Position numbers and translations under genes: made by a program
From: Crenothrix polyspora
GTDB lineage: Bacteria; Pseudomonadota; Gammaproteobacteria; Methylococcales; Methylomonadaceae
Reading direction: 5' to 3'
Length of the DNA: 46,753 bases
Assembly: GCA_945902915.1 (NCBI GenBank)
Contig: CAMDNJ010000004.1
Location: forward strand, 1 to 46,753
The notes under the pieces: model-generated
Databases searched by the model: none
Seen by the model: only the letters and a program-made list of their open reading frames with translations
What the model was told of the DNA's origin: nothing
Part shown: positions 5,345-12,572 of the stretch, in pieces
How the letters are laid out: each line of letters begins with the position of its first letter
Numbering within the stretch: position 1 is the first letter of the stretch

Positions 5345-7284
5345 AGTCGACATTATCACCAGAATTCTTACGAACATCGCCGCTAAAATTGGTTTTTTTT
5401 GGAGGTAAAGGTGGCGTGGGTAAAACGACCTGCGCTACGGCAACGGCATTGGTACTGGCACAGAATCTAGCTCATCAGAAGTTCTTGTTGATTTCAACGG
5501 ATCCAGCGCATTCTGTAAAAAATATTCTCGATAATATGAATTTTCCTGAAAACCTAGAGGTGCGTGAACTTGATGCCGCAATCTCCCTACAGCAATTCAA
5601 GGCTAAATATGACGGCCTATTAAAGCAAATTGCTGAAAGAGGCACTTTCCTAGATCAAGAAGACATTCAAGGAATGATGGATACCGCACTACCAGGCATG
5701 GATGAACTGGCGGCTTATCTTGAAATTGCAGCGTGGGTTCAGCAAAATCAATACGATCGTATCATTGTAGACACTGCACCAACTGGGCATACCCTGCGAT
5801 TATTGGAGATGCCTGAGCTGATTCGTCGATGGTTAGTGGCGTTAGATACGCTGTTAGCGAAACATCGCTACATGCGTAGACGGTTTGCCCATAATCATCA
5901 ATTAGATCATCTCGATGAGTTTTTGCAGGGAATGAATGATGATTTGATGGCTATACAAAATCTACTGATGGACACCCAACGTTGTCGCTTTGTTCTAGTA
6001 ATTCAAGCGGAAGCTATGATCGTGGAAGAAAGTATTGATCTTATTATCGCATTAGATCAAAAGCACATCCCTCACAGCGATATAGTGGTTAATCAACTTC
6101 AACCCAAAAATGATTGTGAGTGGTGTAGTTACGAACGTACTAGGCAAATGCAAGTACTGAAACAAGCGTTTGCCTCCCTGACTAATTCAATATTTTGGGG
6201 CTTACCAGTGCTGGTTGTAGAGCCGCGAGGTATTTTTCTTTATGACATCTGGCAGAGTGTTGTTGTCGTTGAGCTTAATATTAATAATGTAGATGAGTCT
6301 TCCTTTAGCGCAATAAAGCATCAGACTTCATTTTTGGTGATAGAACCTTTAGCACCCCCTTCAAAAACATTGCGGCTGATCATATTTGCTGGCAAGGGTG
6401 GTGTAGGCAAAACTACCATGGCTTGTGCGACAGCCTTACGGATGCACAATGAATATTCGAACCAGCGTCTTTTATTGTTTTCGACCGACCCAGCACATTC
6501 AGTGAGTGATTGCTTGGGGGTTCGTATAAAAGCAATACCCACTCCGGTAATGCCTAACCTCGATGCGCAAGAAATCAATGCAGAAGCTGATTTTGGCTGC
6601 ATTCGACATGAATTTACTGAGGAGCTCGATTCTTTCCTTAAAGCGGCATTACCCAACCTTGATATCACCTTTGATCGTGAAGTTATGGAGCATTTACTCG
6701 ATTTAGCGCCTCCGGGATTGGATGAGATTATGGCGCTGACTGAAATCATGGATCATATTGATAACGGTATTTATGACACCATCATCGTAGATGCAGCGCC
6801 AATCGGACATTTGTTGCGTTTACTGGAAATGCCTGAGTTGATTCGAGACTGGCTAAAGTTGTTTTTTAGTCTGTTACTAAAATATCGGAAGGTTATGCGT
6901 CTTCCGCATTTGACAGAACGCTTGGTGAAGCTTTCACGGGGGCTAAAAAAATTGCAAAGTTTGTTACGGAATCCTGAAAAGACTGGATTATATGTTGTCA
7001 CTATTCCAACCCAATTAGCTATAGATAAAACTATTGATATGATAAATTCATTACAAAAAATAGGTATTTTATCGAGGGGTTTATTGATGAATCAAATGAC
7101 TCCAATCAATGAATGTGTTTTTTGTCGTTCTCGGTCACAACGGGAAGCAATACAGATAACTCGTGCACGGGAAGTTTTCAGCGATCAGCCACAGGCTAGA
7201 ATATTTCGACAAACGGACCCTACAGGCTTAAACAGGCTGACATCATTGGGACAAGCTCTTTATCAAAAATCAATTAAGGTGTAA
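5341..7284 (+). CDS. Tandem ArsA/Get3-like ATPase in the gas vesicle operon
   Basis: A 647-residue protein made of two ArsA/Get3-type ATPase halves. Each has a deviant Walker A with the signature lysine (GGKGGVGKTT at residues 21-30; AGKGGVGKTT at about 350-359), a switch region (IIVDTAPTGHTLRLLEMPEL; IIVDAAPIGHLLRLLEMPEL) and a CxxC motif (NDCEWC; NECVFC) like that used by Get3 for zinc-bridged dimers. Get3 shields hydrophobic tail-anchored proteins, so a chaperone role for the hydrophobic GvpA-type subunits is a reasonable inference. No ars or membrane partner is nearby. It occupies the gvpW position of the Serratia order, but I cannot confirm homology. Confidence 0.85.
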   Translation: MKSTLSPEFLRTSPLKLVFFGGKGGVGKTTCATATALVLAQNLAHQKFLLISTDPAHSVKNILDNMNFPENLEVRELDAAISLQQFKAKYDGLLKQIAERGTFLDQEDIQGMMDTALPGMDELAAYLEIAAWVQQNQYDRIIVDTAPTGHTLRLLEMPELIRRWLVALDTLLAKHRYMRRRFAHNHQLDHLDEFLQGMNDDLMAIQNLLMDTQRCRFVLVIQAEAMIVEESIDLIIALDQKHIPHSDIVVNQLQPKNDCEWCSYERTRQMQVLKQAFASLTNSIFWGLPVLVVEPRGIFLYDIWQSVVVVELNINNVDESSFSAIKHQTSFLVIEPLAPPSKTLRLIIFAGKGGVGKTTMACATALRMHNEYSNQRLLLFSTDPAHSVSDCLGVRIKAIPTPVMPNLDAQEINAEADFGCIRHEFTEELDSFLKAALPNLDITFDREVMEHLLDLAPPGLDEIMALTEIMDHIDNGIYDTIIVDAAPIGHLLRLLEMPELIRDWLKLFFSLLLKYRKVMRLPHLTERLVKLSRGLKKLQSLLRNPEKTGLYVVTIPTQLAIDKTIDMINSLQKIGILSRGLLMNQMTPINECVFCRSRSQREAIQITRAREVFSDQPQARIFRQTDPTGLNRLTSLGQALYQKSIKV

Positions 7285-7287
7285 GCA

Positions 7288-7473
7288 ATGTCAGAGCAAA
7301 AATATAAACAAGAGGTTTCTTTGTGCGAAGCACTGGATCGCATTTTAAATAAAGGTGCTGTAGTGGTTGCCGACGTAACTATCTCTGTCGCTGATATTGA
7401 TTTAGTTTATTTAAGCCTGCAAGCATTGATCGCCTCGGTAGAGACGGGACAACGATTGCGTAACAGAGATTAA
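7288..7473 (+). CDS. GvpA/GvpJ-family minor shell protein (gvpA2 position)
   Basis: A 61-residue GvpA-like protein: LCEALDRILNKGAVVVADV followed by SVADIDLVYLSLQALIASVE, keeping the family's helix-strand-strand-helix layout, but with a short C-terminus. Proteins of this type (GvpJ, GvpM, or GvpA2 in Serratia) are minor constituents required for nucleation or the conical caps. AAGGTG precedes the ATG by a normal distance, and the start lies three bases after the ATPase gene. Confidence 0.85.
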   Translation: MSEQKYKQEVSLCEALDRILNKGAVVVADVTISVADIDLVYLSLQALIASVETGQRLRNRD

Positions 7474-7477
7474 TAAA

Positions 7478-7789
7478 ATGGCTCATAATTTATTACCAAA
7501 GTTCAATATACCAACGGCAAATAATCAGCGAAAGCTAGAGATTGATGGTGACAGAGTTCGCAATGGTTTAGCTCAACTCGTATTAACGCTGGTCAAACTG
7601 TTGCATGAACTGCTCGAGCGCCAAGCAATAAGACGTATGGATTCCGGATCGCTCACCGATGAGGAAGTCGAGCGTTTAGGCCTAACCTTGATGCGTCAAG
7701 CTGAAGAGTTGGATCGGTTACGAGAGGTTTTTGATCTCAAAGAAGATGATTTAAACATTAACCTAGGCCCATTAGGCCGACTACTATGA
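7478..7789 (+). CDS. gvpK: Gas vesicle protein GvpK
   Basis: A 103-residue GvpK-family protein. The match covers DRVRNGLAQLVLTLVKLLHE, LLERQAIRRMDSGSLTDEEV and ERLGLTLMRQ, then an NLGPLGRLL end, all standard in GvpK, which is required for vesicle assembly. It follows the small shell gene by four bases with no visible ribosome site, suggesting translational coupling. Its TGA overlaps an ATG at 7786. Confidence 0.93.
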   Translation: MAHNLLPKFNIPTANNQRKLEIDGDRVRNGLAQLVLTLVKLLHELLERQAIRRMDSGSLTDEEVERLGLTLMRQAEELDRLREVFDLKEDDLNINLGPLGRLL

Positions 7790-7800
7790 GGACGTTACCC

Positions 7801-8115
7801 ATGAATACTTCATTACCTGACATAGAAGAGTCAGTAGCTATTCAAGCACCGCAGATACAACCGGTTACTAGTGCGTTCAAGTCATCTACTTGTCAATTTC
7901 TGCTACGAATAGGACAATTGCATCTGGATAAAAATGAGTTACGACAAGCCACTGATATATTTACCAGAATTATAGAAGAATACCCTAGTTCCGAAGAGCG
8001 CAAAGTTGCACAGGACAGCTTATTGTGTATAGCCCAGCGCTATGAAAAAGAGGGATCATTACGTGTTGCTCTGGACTTGCTGGAGCATATAGATAAAATT
8101 ATGGAAAATACTTAA
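7801..8115 (+). CDS. Helical-repeat (TPR-like) gas vesicle operon protein, gvpX position
   Basis: A 104-residue protein when started at 7801, where AGGA (7789-7792) gives a good ribosome site; an ATG at 7786 overlapping the gvpK stop would add five residues. The C-terminal two thirds form two helix pairs with TPR character: LLRIGQLHLDKNELRQATDI, IEEYPSSEERKVAQDSLLCI and then RYEKEGSLRVALDLLEHID. It may serve as a protein-docking scaffold. The position matches gvpX in the Serratia order; I do not recognise a named family. Confidence 0.6.
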   Translation: MNTSLPDIEESVAIQAPQIQPVTSAFKSSTCQFLLRIGQLHLDKNELRQATDIFTRIIEEYPSSEERKVAQDSLLCIAQRYEKEGSLRVALDLLEHIDKIMENT

Positions 8116-8269
8116 TTCGTGTATCCATAGTAATAGAAAACATCAATGGCATTTCTAGCGCCAATAAATAGCACCTGGGATTTCAGGTGTTTGTAAAGCA
8201 GTATGATGATTTAGATTTACGGCCCTTAAAGCGTCCAATTAAAATAAGTTTACCGTAAGGAATGATGAG
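8116..8269 (+). promoter_or_regulatory. Intergenic gap before gvpJ with hairpin
   Basis: This is the largest gap inside the rightward operon after gvpN. It holds a 6-bp hairpin (CACCTG 8172-8177, CAGGTG 8184-8189) and a TGGCATTTCTAGCGC string whose GG and GC are 10 bases apart, a weak sigma-54-like site lacking the TT of the -12 box. A secondary promoter for the last two genes is possible but unproven. Confidence 0.3.
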
Positions 8270-8605
8270 ATGAGTAATAAGGTAACAAAATCAACTGACT
8301 CAACAACCATAGCGGATCTGCTAGAAAGGCTGCTGGATAAGGGTGTTGTTATTAGTGGCGACATCCGCATTAGATTGGTTGAAGTCGAGCTATTAACTTT
8401 AGAGATACGCTTGCTTATCTGCTCTGTTGATAAAGCCGTAGAGATGGGCTTGGACTGGTGGAGCGGAAATCCAGCGTTTGATTCTCGAGCTAGAGGAACA
8501 GCGGCCGCTTTACCAGCACCTAATATGGATTTAGAACAACGCTTGCAGCGTTTAGAGGCACAGTTGCAAGCGAACCCAATTAATACCCAAGAAACGATTA
8601 CATAA
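8270..8605 (+). CDS. gvpJ: GvpJ-like minor gas vesicle shell protein (gvpA3 position)
   Basis: A 111-residue GvpA/J protein. The first 70 residues carry the shell fold (IADLLERLLDKGVVISGDIR, VEVELLTLEIRLLICSVDKA) and continue with EMGLDWWSGNP, a continuation typical of GvpJ. The C-terminal 40 residues are polar and include a predicted helix LEQRLQRLEAQLQ. AAGGA precedes the ATG. Members are minor components that seed vesicle assembly. The gene lies before the last gene of the rightward operon. Confidence 0.88.
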   Translation: MSNKVTKSTDSTTIADLLERLLDKGVVISGDIRIRLVEVELLTLEIRLLICSVDKAVEMGLDWWSGNPAFDSRARGTAAALPAPNMDLEQRLQRLEAQLQANPINTQETIT

Positions 8606-8617
8606 AATTTGTACAAT

Positions 8618-9193
8618 ATGAGAGCACTTATTCTTTTCCCAATAATTCATAATCCTGCGGATTTAGGTAGCTTAGGCAAAGCGGCTGAAAGTTTACGTAA
8701 TGAAGATCAAACACTTCAATATCTTGATGCCGTTGAGCACTTTTGGTCAATGATTGTTACCGTCATTGATGGCATGAATCTAAATTTCCAACAGTTAAAG
8801 TTATATCAGGATAGTTTGCCAGTTTGTAATGCAATAGATCGGATAGTTTCAGAGGTCTCAACCTCTGGCAGTAAGAACTATGCTTTACTAGAAACGCTAC
8901 AAAAAAAAGGTGCAACGTTAATGGGTACGGAATCATTAGATTTACTATTACAAGAAAAATCACTCATGACAAATTTATTACAGTCTGCTGATCGCAGCCA
9001 AGAATCAGCAGAAAAAGCTCAAGCTTTATTGAATCAACGCGATAGTTTTATTGGTCAGCGCATTAATGAAAGCTTAGCTGACGATGAGATGGCAATTCTT
9101 TTTTTAGGCCTGATGCACAATATAAAGCCACATTTATCGTCGGATATAGTGGTAATAGAACCTTTAGGTAAACCTATCAGTGTCGGAGCTTGA
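8618..9193 (+). CDS. Gas vesicle operon protein of unknown function, gvpY position
   Basis: A 191-residue protein with ATG at 8618; a TTG at 8609 in the same frame would add three residues, and neither has a clear ribosome site. It appears all-helical, with long stretches such as SLDLLLQEKSLMTNLLQSAD and RSQESAEKAQALLNQRDSFI. No catalytic motif or membrane span is visible. As the last gene of the rightward operon, 12 bases after gvpJ, it occupies the gvpY position of the Serratia cluster. I cannot assign a function. Confidence 0.6.
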   Translation: MRALILFPIIHNPADLGSLGKAAESLRNEDQTLQYLDAVEHFWSMIVTVIDGMNLNFQQLKLYQDSLPVCNAIDRIVSEVSTSGSKNYALLETLQKKGATLMGTESLDLLLQEKSLMTNLLQSADRSQESAEKAQALLNQRDSFIGQRINESLADDEMAILFLGLMHNIKPHLSSDIVVIEPLGKPISVGA

Positions 9194-9210
9194 ACGAAGA
9201 TCAAGGGAAT

Positions 9211-9264
9211 ATTTGAGTAGCTTCTTATATTCAAATTAGGATAGCCCCTAGAAAACAATCTAGG
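9211..9264. terminator. Hairpins between the two converging gas vesicle operons
   Basis: Two weak hairpins lie between the converging operons: ATTTGA (9211-9216) with TCAAAT (9231-9236), and CCTAGA (9247-9252) with TCTAGG (9259-9264). Neither has a long T-tract. They are the only terminator candidates in the 78-base gap. Confidence 0.35.
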
Positions 9265-9271
9265 TAGTCAT

Positions 9272-9664
9272 TTAGGTCTGTTTTAAGTCCATATTTTTCC
9301 AATACTCATGGAACAGCGACAAAATTTCATCATTGGTGAATGGTTTCGCTAGAAATTTGACAATCAGCCCGTCTTCAATGGCATGGAGAACAATAGGATC
9401 ATTGGCATAATGATAACCAGAGATCATAACGATCTGTGGCTTATAGTTAGGCAGTTTTATGGCGAAGCGAGCTATATCTAAGCCATCCATATCAGGAATC
9501 TTAGCGTCGAGAAAAACCAAGGAGTAATACCCTTCTGACAATCTGGCACAAGCCTCAGCACCACTGGTGGCTGTTACAATGGGTTGGCCTTGTGATTTCA
9601 ATATATGCTCCATCGCCCAACACATATCGACTTCATCATCGACAATAAGTATGGCGTTTTTCAT
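9272..9664 (-). CDS. gvrC: Single-domain CheY-like response regulator of the gas vesicle cluster
   Basis: A 130-residue receiver domain with no output domain. The acidic pair is at DDE (residues 9-11), the phosphoacceptor is D53 in FLDAKIPDMDG, S82 replaces the usual Thr, and K107 lies in FLAKPF. It is the last gene of the leftward operon and overlaps the histidine kinase gene by four bases (ATGA), so the kinase is its likely partner. The pair corresponds to gvrB-gvrC of Serratia ATCC 39006. It may relay phosphate to, or compete with, the NtrC-type receiver at the head of the operon. Confidence 0.85.
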   Translation of the reverse strand: MKNAILIVDDEVDMCWAMEHILKSQGQPIVTATSGAEACARLSEGYYSLVFLDAKIPDMDGLDIARFAIKLPNYKPQIVMISGYHYANDPIVLHAIEDGLIVKFLAKPFTNDEILSLFHEYWKNMDLKQT

Positions 9665-11136
9665 GAGCCTATTAGCAGTGGCAGGGTAACAATAATCGTA
9701 GCGCCTTCGCCTAGTTGACTCTCCGCCCGAATAGAGCCTAGATGTTGCTGAATGATGCTATAGCAAATCGATAAGCCAAGGCCTGTTCCTTGCCCCACCG
9801 GTGAGGAGGTATGGAACGGGTCGAATATATTATCAAGATCACCTAACGGAATACCAACACCCGTGTCGACAACCTGCACCACGACACGGTCATCTAAGAT
9901 TTTTGCTGTGATCGTCAACGAACCACCGGAGGGCATCGCATTAATGGCATTGAGAAAAAGATTCATGAACACTTGCTGCAATAACCCCGCTACCCCAGTT
10001 ACCCAAATAATTTCTTGGTGCACCAATAATTTGACTTTAATCTTCTGCACTTTAGCCTGATTCTCCACTAGTTCAGCGGTGTCTTTTAAAACGGCACATA
10101 AGTTAACTTCGGTCATCTCTGTGTCCAGCGATGAGCGGGCGAAACGCAGTAGGTTTTCAATGATCGCCGAGGCTTTTTGAATATTGGCCTGAATCTTCAT
10201 GGAACATTGCATTCGAAAATCCCAGTCCACATCATCTGATAATAGAAATTGAGCTGCTGATGAACAGACAGCCAGCGGATTACGAATTTCATGAGCTATA
10301 CCCCCTGCCATAATGCCTAAGGCACTAAGTTTTTGCGACTGACGTAACTGCAACTCTAGTTTGCGTCTCTCTGCCAAATCACGACCAACAATCACAGCAC
10401 CGACCGTCTGCCCATAGTCATCCTTCATCGGTGAAAATACCCAAGAGATAAGAATACCAACATTGTTACTGACATACGGCGTTAATAGACCAAATTCTGT
10501 TGTGAAGGATTCGTTTTTGCGGTTTATATAGCGAAGCGTTTCTTCAACCGTTTGCTTTTGACCTACCTCACAAAATTGATAGAAAAACTGCCCTTGAACT
10601 TCGCTAGAACTTAAGCCCGATAGCTTTTCTGCCGCTGAATTCCAGGTTAGAACACGCCCGTCCATATCTGTTGATAACACGATATCACTGGCGCTTTCGA
10701 CGACTGAAGCGAGGTGACGCTCAACTCGACGGACTTCTTCAGACAGGCGTATCTGCTCGGTCACATCCTCCATGATCAACATGACTTGTTTGAAGGGGAC
10801 AGGTAATATCGAATAATAATAGATTCGAATCGGCACTCCAGGTGCGCGGTAAGTCATCTTCTGGGCGCTGATCGCCATTCGAGTGCGTAGCACCGTTCGA
10901 ATACGTTCCTCAAGTCCGGTATTTTCCAGAATAACCGACGGGAATACTTCTGCGAGAGGTCGATTGAAAGTATTTGCGCGGTTGCGCTGACTTTTCAATA
11001 AATAATTTTGGTTTGCCGAAACCACATACAGCTTATCGTCGACCATCAGTACCGATGAAGGGATGGCATCCAACAGAGTATTGTAAAGCAGTTCAAAGTG
11101 AATATTAGCGTCTTTGATATTTTGGTTGTCTGACAT
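9661..11136 (-). CDS. gvrB: Cytosolic PAS-domain histidine kinase of the gas vesicle cluster
   Basis: A 491-residue NtrB-like sensor kinase without membrane segments. It has two PAS regions (about 15-130 and 140-260), a HisKA domain with H282 in GGIAHEIRNPLA, and an ATPase domain with N-box FLNAINAMPSGG, G1 VVDTGVGIP and G2 GQGTGLGLSICYS. It probably senses an internal cue such as redox, oxygen or nitrogen status and phosphorylates the receivers encoded at either end of the operon. No PAS cofactor can be named from sequence. The position fits gvrB. Confidence 0.9.
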   Translation of the reverse strand: MSDNQNIKDANIHFELLYNTLLDAIPSSVLMVDDKLYVVSANQNYLLKSQRNRANTFNRPLAEVFPSVILENTGLEERIRTVLRTRMAISAQKMTYRAPGVPIRIYYYSILPVPFKQVMLIMEDVTEQIRLSEEVRRVERHLASVVESASDIVLSTDMDGRVLTWNSAAEKLSGLSSSEVQGQFFYQFCEVGQKQTVEETLRYINRKNESFTTEFGLLTPYVSNNVGILISWVFSPMKDDYGQTVGAVIVGRDLAERRKLELQLRQSQKLSALGIMAGGIAHEIRNPLAVCSSAAQFLLSDDVDWDFRMQCSMKIQANIQKASAIIENLLRFARSSLDTEMTEVNLCAVLKDTAELVENQAKVQKIKVKLLVHQEIIWVTGVAGLLQQVFMNLFLNAINAMPSGGSLTITAKILDDRVVVQVVDTGVGIPLGDLDNIFDPFHTSSPVGQGTGLGLSICYSIIQQHLGSIRAESQLGEGATIIVTLPLLIGS

Positions 11137-11156
11137 AAAAAGCTCCGCCTTGAATA

Positions 11157-11795
11157 TTAATCAACAAAATTATACGGGGGCCAAGGCCCACTAAGTATCA
11201 CCTGCTCACCTGCGCTTATGGTTAACTTGGAATACTCCGATTTAAATGATTCTAGCGTTGCACGCGGTACCAAATAACTCAGTAGATAAGTACGCTGACC
11301 GTTAAATACGCTGAGCATCGCTCGTTGCTCTCGATAAAGACCCGCTAAAGCGTTGTTAATTAAGGTTTCTTGTTGCGTTGCTAACTCCGATACTGAATAA
11401 ATACTCTTACGAGCCAATAAATAAGCTTGACCGCTAGATTGCGGAGCAACAGTTTCATCTCCACGGTTTTTTAAGGTTATTCGGATACCCACTTCCTCAC
11501 AGTCAGACAACTTAAGCAAGAGCGCATGGTAATGATCTGCGTAATCTTTCAGGTGCTTGATAACATCATCTTCATCGGCTAGTAGGCTGCCATAGCGCAT
11601 AGGAATCAATGTGGTTTGTTGGTGTATCCGCATGATTTTGTCACCATACTCCATCACCGCAGCCGATTCCCTGCTTAATTCCGCATCATTGGTTGTTACC
11701 AAAGCCGCTAGTCTTTCAGACTGAATTAGCCTGAGATCTGCATCTAAAGTGATCGTAGACTGCCCTGTAATAATTCCAAAAAGTAATAAACTCAT
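11157..11795 (-). CDS. gvpF: Gas vesicle protein GvpF/GvpL, third paralogue
   Basis: A 212-residue GvpF/L-family protein. It keeps the central TTLIPMRYGSLLADED motif, an RAMLSV-FNGQRTYLLSYLVP segment, and the C-terminal LSGPWPPYNFV signature. The N-terminus is shortened relative to the other two paralogues. It lies six bases downstream of its neighbour paralogue in the leftward operon, corresponding to gvpF3. Multiple GvpF/L copies are usual in such clusters and act as accessory assembly factors. Confidence 0.88.
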   Translation of the reverse strand: MSLLLFGIITGQSTITLDADLRLIQSERLAALVTTNDAELSRESAAVMEYGDKIMRIHQQTTLIPMRYGSLLADEDDVIKHLKDYADHYHALLLKLSDCEEVGIRITLKNRGDETVAPQSSGQAYLLARKSIYSVSELATQQETLINNALAGLYREQRAMLSVFNGQRTYLLSYLVPRATLESFKSEYSKLTISAGEQVILSGPWPPYNFVD

Positions 11796-11801
11796 CGCTA
11801 G

Positions 11802-12572
11802 TCAGCGGGCAAAGCTGTAAGCTGCCCAAGGTCCAGTTACCCGAAAGCTAAAGCCATAAGGCTGATAATTTGTAGCAATTTGATCAATGCGCTGCTGGAA
11901 TAGGACTACTGCTACTTCGGGAATTAAAAAAGCCCAATGCATCAATTTGTTGTCGGTGAGTTTTCTTTGGCAGGAGTCGCGCATCAGAGGCTTAATGCTT
12001 TCATGGATTGCTACTAGGACGCCATCCATCCATTCGTTCAACTCAGCCTGTAGCTTGCGCCGTAATTTTTGCTCTTCAAGATGTCGCCGACCACTGGCTT
12101 CTGGTAGGCTTATATCTCCAGATCTCAAGCCTTCTGCCAATAAACCGTCAACGGCTTGATTGCGATCCAGTGTCACTTCAAGTGACCATTCTTGGCAGCC
12201 GGAGATATGCTGAAGTGATGCTGATACTACATCCGAGCGTTCCATCATGGCCTGTTCTAGGGTATCAATACTAGAAAATAGTGTCCCGAATGACAAGGGA
12301 TAAATAGCGCCTTGCTCCATGAATTTGTCGATAACCATTGAATGTCGATAAGCACGCGGTGTTATCCATGCGAGATATTGTGCATTCTCTTCATTGTCAA
12401 GACCCTCAAAATCAGCCAAAAGTACCAAGCTGACGACAGCGACTAATCCATTGCAAGCATGCAATTCTAGGAAATGCAGATTATCAACACCCAGCATAGA
12501 TGGTGCAATTCTATTGGCTGGAATAAAGCCATAGAGATAAATGGCTTGTGTTAAGTCGGGTTCAGTCGTCAT
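11802..12572 (-). CDS. gvpF: Gas vesicle protein GvpF/GvpL, second paralogue
   Basis: A 256-residue GvpF/L-family protein beginning AIYLYGFIPANRIAPSM, with the central GAIYPLSFGTLFSSID motif, a coiled-coil-like ASGRRHLEEQKLRRKLQAEL, and C-terminal RVTGPWAAYSFAR. It overlaps the AAA ATPase gene by four bases (ATGA). The position corresponds to gvpF2. Its central motif departs more from the consensus (PLSFGT for PMRFG) than the other two, suggesting specialisation. Confidence 0.88.
   Translation of the reverse strand: MTTEPDLTQAIYLYGFIPANRIAPSMLGVDNLHFLELHACNGLVAVVSLVLLADFEGLDNEENAQYLAWITPRAYRHSMVIDKFMEQGAIYPLSFGTLFSSIDTLEQAMMERSDVVSASLQHISGCQEWSLEVTLDRNQAVDGLLAEGLRSGDISLPEASGRRHLEEQKLRRKLQAELNEWMDGVLVAIHESIKPLMRDSCQRKLTDNKLMHWAFLIPEVAVVLFQQRIDQIATNYQPYGFSFRVTGPWAAYSFAR

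Noticed and set aside
11887-12274. Plus-strand frames opposite the leftward gas vesicle genes
   Set aside because: They lie antisense to clear GvpF coding sequence and show no family features.
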